From Treponema sp. (GTDB lineage: Bacteria; Spirochaetota; Spirochaetia; Treponematales; Breznakiellaceae): 39,713 nucleotides of DNA. Positions 38,401 to 39,713 of the stretch are shown here, in pieces; within the stretch, counting starts at the first letter, position 1, and the number at the start of each line of letters is the position of its first letter. The translations under genes were made by a program, and so were the position numbers. The DNA lies in the NCBI GenBank assembly GCA_031273325.1, contig JAISSB010000022.1:1-39713 (forward strand), written 5' to 3'. The notes under the pieces are model-generated. The model was not told the DNA's origin. It did not search any database and saw nothing but the letters and a program-made list of their open reading frames with translations.

Positions 38401-38871
38401 GCGTTCCGAAGTCTGCTCAATAATTTTGCTATTGCGGTTTCATTGGGTCTGCAATACGGGGTGCCTTTGGACGAATATATCGATGCATTCACCTTTACTA
38501 AATTTGAGCCTCAAGGGGTTGTGCAAGGGCATGAGTATGTTAAAGTTGCAACGAGCGTCATTGACTATATTTTCCGTGATCTTGCAATTAGTTATTTGAA
38601 GCGGAGCGATTTAGGGCAAATAAAGCCGGAAGACCTTGTTGCTACCAACACAACGGAGACTCAAACGCCCACACCTGAAACGAAACTTCGGGTATCTGCG
38701 CAAAAGAAAACAAAAGCAGTCCGTACCGTTGATGAAGACGATAAAATTGCTACCGCACGGATCAAAGGGTATGAAGGGGATCCCTGCCCTGCGTGCGGTA
38801 ATTTCACCTTAATCCGCAGCGGCACATGCATGAAATGCGACACATGCGGAGAAACAACCGGTTGCAGCTAA
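35434..38871 (+). CDS. nrdJ: Adenosylcobalamin-dependent (class II) ribonucleoside-diphosphate reductase
   Basis: '[15 protein letters not shown]', '[13 protein letters not shown]', '[24 protein letters not shown]', '[21 protein letters not shown]', C-terminal Cys-rich tail. Confidence 0.96.
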   Translation: MHIERRFTDLTSGAYSGIIWEKRHSEIRNPDGNVVFLEKSAMVPSFWSQVATDIIAQKYFRKAGVPPDKVEEWRKWETVEDNEEAVIDGAEHDARQVFHRLAWTWRQWGSDFGFFDTEEDARAFYDETRYMLVHQMAAPNSPQWFNTGLYTVYGIDGPAQGHFYVDPADGVCKQSESAYKRPQPSACFILSLEDDLVNENGIMDLLSREARLFKYGSGTGSNFSKIRASGERLSGGGFSSGLISFLKIGDRSAAAIKSGGTTRRAAKMLTLEADHPDIEQYINWKVQEEYKVASLATGSGVIKRNVDALKKALTHFRGPRADCFNPERNHELATALRRALSDKIPPTYLYQLLRRLEQNDPTVDPPIFSTVWDDEAYNTVSGQSSNNSIRLTDSFMQAVIEKKDWHLTERVSGSTRKTIKAETLWEYIGRAAWQCADPGLQFHTTINDWHTCPAGGAIRASNPCSEYMFLDDTACNLASLNLTTFYDRATQLFDVPSYLHAIRLWTTILEISVGMGQFPSKKIAQLSYEYRTLGLGFANVGTLLMLMGLAYDSHEGRAVVAALSAILSGEAYAQSARLAQTLGPFKRFAENRETMLRVIRNHRRAAFNAPEDEYEHLHTVPKGLDPAYCPKYLLEAARHAWDKALDLGSTYGFRNAQVSAIAPTGTIGLLMDCDTTGIEPDFALVKFKKLAGGGYFKLINQSVPYALESLGYDPQTVHTISTYITGTKTLSNAPAINHAALEAKGFDAEALAHVEEALNNALSLESVFTVWVLGKEFIEKNLKIPESLWSMPGFSLLNHIGFSAEEISEAELYACGMLGIEGAPFLKPEHYTVFDTATPSGKNGIRSIDWKAHIAMMAAVQPFVSGAISKTINMPNTATFEDVQGAYMLSWKSALKAVALYRDGSKLSQPLSSFAPGTNQLAESIIRLEHAALGHPVSARQRGRKQLPNRRQGYTQKARIGGHSVYIRTGEYEDGSLGEIFLDMHKEGAAFRSLLNNFAIAVSLGLQYGVPLDEYIDAFTFTKFEPQGVVQGHEYVKVATSVIDYIFRDLAISYLKRSDLGQIKPEDLVATNTTETQTPTPETKLRVSAQKKTKAVRTVDEDDKIATARIKGYEGDPCPACGNFTLIRSGTCMKCDTCGETTGCS

Positions 38872-38892
38872 GCCTGCTGCCTCTCTTTGTAG

Positions 38893-39713
38893 GGGGACAG
38901 ACCCCGACAACTTAGGGATAGTCCCCAACAACTTAGGGACAGACCCCGAAATCAGAACGGCAGATTTCTGATTAACGGGGACAGACCTCTGAATCAGAAT
39001 GGCAGACTTCTGATCAACGGGGACAGACCTCTGGATCAGAACGGCAGACTTCTGATTAACAGGGACAGACCTCTGGATCAGAATGGCAGACTTCTGATTA
39101 ACGGGGACAGACCTCTGGATCAGAACAGCAGACTTCTGATTAACGGGGACAGACTTCTGGATCAGAATGGCAGATTCCTGATTAACGGGGACAGACCTCT
39201 GGATCAGAACAGCAGACTTCTGATTAACGGGGACAGACCTCTGAATGAGAACAGCAGATTCCTGATTAACGGGGACAGACCTCTGAATCAGAACAGCAGA
39301 TTCTTGATTAACGGGGACAGACCTCTGAATGAGAACAGCAGATTTCTGATTAACGGGGACAGACCTCTGAATCAGAACGGCAGAATTCTGATTAACTGGG
39401 ACAGACCTCTAAATCAGAACGGCAGATTTCTGATTAACGGGGACAGACCTCTGGATCAGAACGGCAGACTTCTGATTAACAGGGACAGACCTCTGAATCA
39501 GAACAGCAGATTCCTGATTAACGGAGACAGACCTCTGGATCAGAACAGCAGATTCTTGATTAACGGGGACAGACCTCTGAATCAGAACAGCAGACTTCTG
39601 ATTAACGGGGACAGACCTCTGAATCAGAACAGCAGATTTCTGATTAACGGGGACAGACCTCTGAATCAGAACAGCAGATTTCTGATTAACGGGGACAGAC
39701 CTCTGAATCAGAA
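38893..39713. repeat. Array E: degenerate 5' part, then 18 units of exactly 42 bp, GGGGACAGACCTCTGAATCAGAACGGCAGATTTCTGATTAAC; continues past the window end
   Basis: Unit starts at 38977 + 42k for k = 0..17 with no indels. Hairpin arms AATCAGAA/TTCTGATT in each unit. Confidence 0.98.

Overview
The window looks like a chromosomal segment of a Treponema-like spirochaete (inferred from gene content). It carries about 28 recognisable protein genes and two tandem tRNA-Asn(GTT) genes. Identifiable products include aat, an HTH-PtsN-like regulator, cdd, a sirtuin, an LptF/G permease, an OmpA-family protein, argH, der, a CCA/poly(A) nucleotidyltransferase, a DUF115 protein, a DUF2156 protein, a PLP aminotransferase, a GPH-family transporter, a MalK/UgpC-type ATPase, reverse rubrerythrin, a PerR/Fur regulator, ogt, a MetQ-like protein and the B12-dependent RNR nrdJ. 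The most striking feature is a dispersed repeat family with a constant core, GGGGACAGACC / GGTCTGTCCCC. It fills most larger intergenic gaps and forms arrays at about 10.2, 13.65-14.63, 22.4, 33.9 and 38.9-39.7 kb. In several arrays the core alternates with an array-specific stem-loop spacer. One locus holds a REP-associated tyrosine transposase (RAYT/Y1_Tnp) bracketed by an identical 18-bp copy of the core, suggesting a RAYT-driven REP/BIME-like system with a modular core plus variable hairpin. Other leads: two promoter-linked poly-C tracts (13 C and 14 C) inside the first codons of short ORFs, consistent with phase variation; one would need +1 C to fuse to an ORF of SKDFTST heptads. There are also a 41-bp minisatellite with a CACGTG palindrome, apparently leaderless promoters (nrdJ and one poly-C ORF), an esterase/transporter cassette that starts inside a truncated signal-peptide ORF, and degenerate active sites in M23-like and MBL-like proteins. 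All calls come from reading the sequence; no database search was run.
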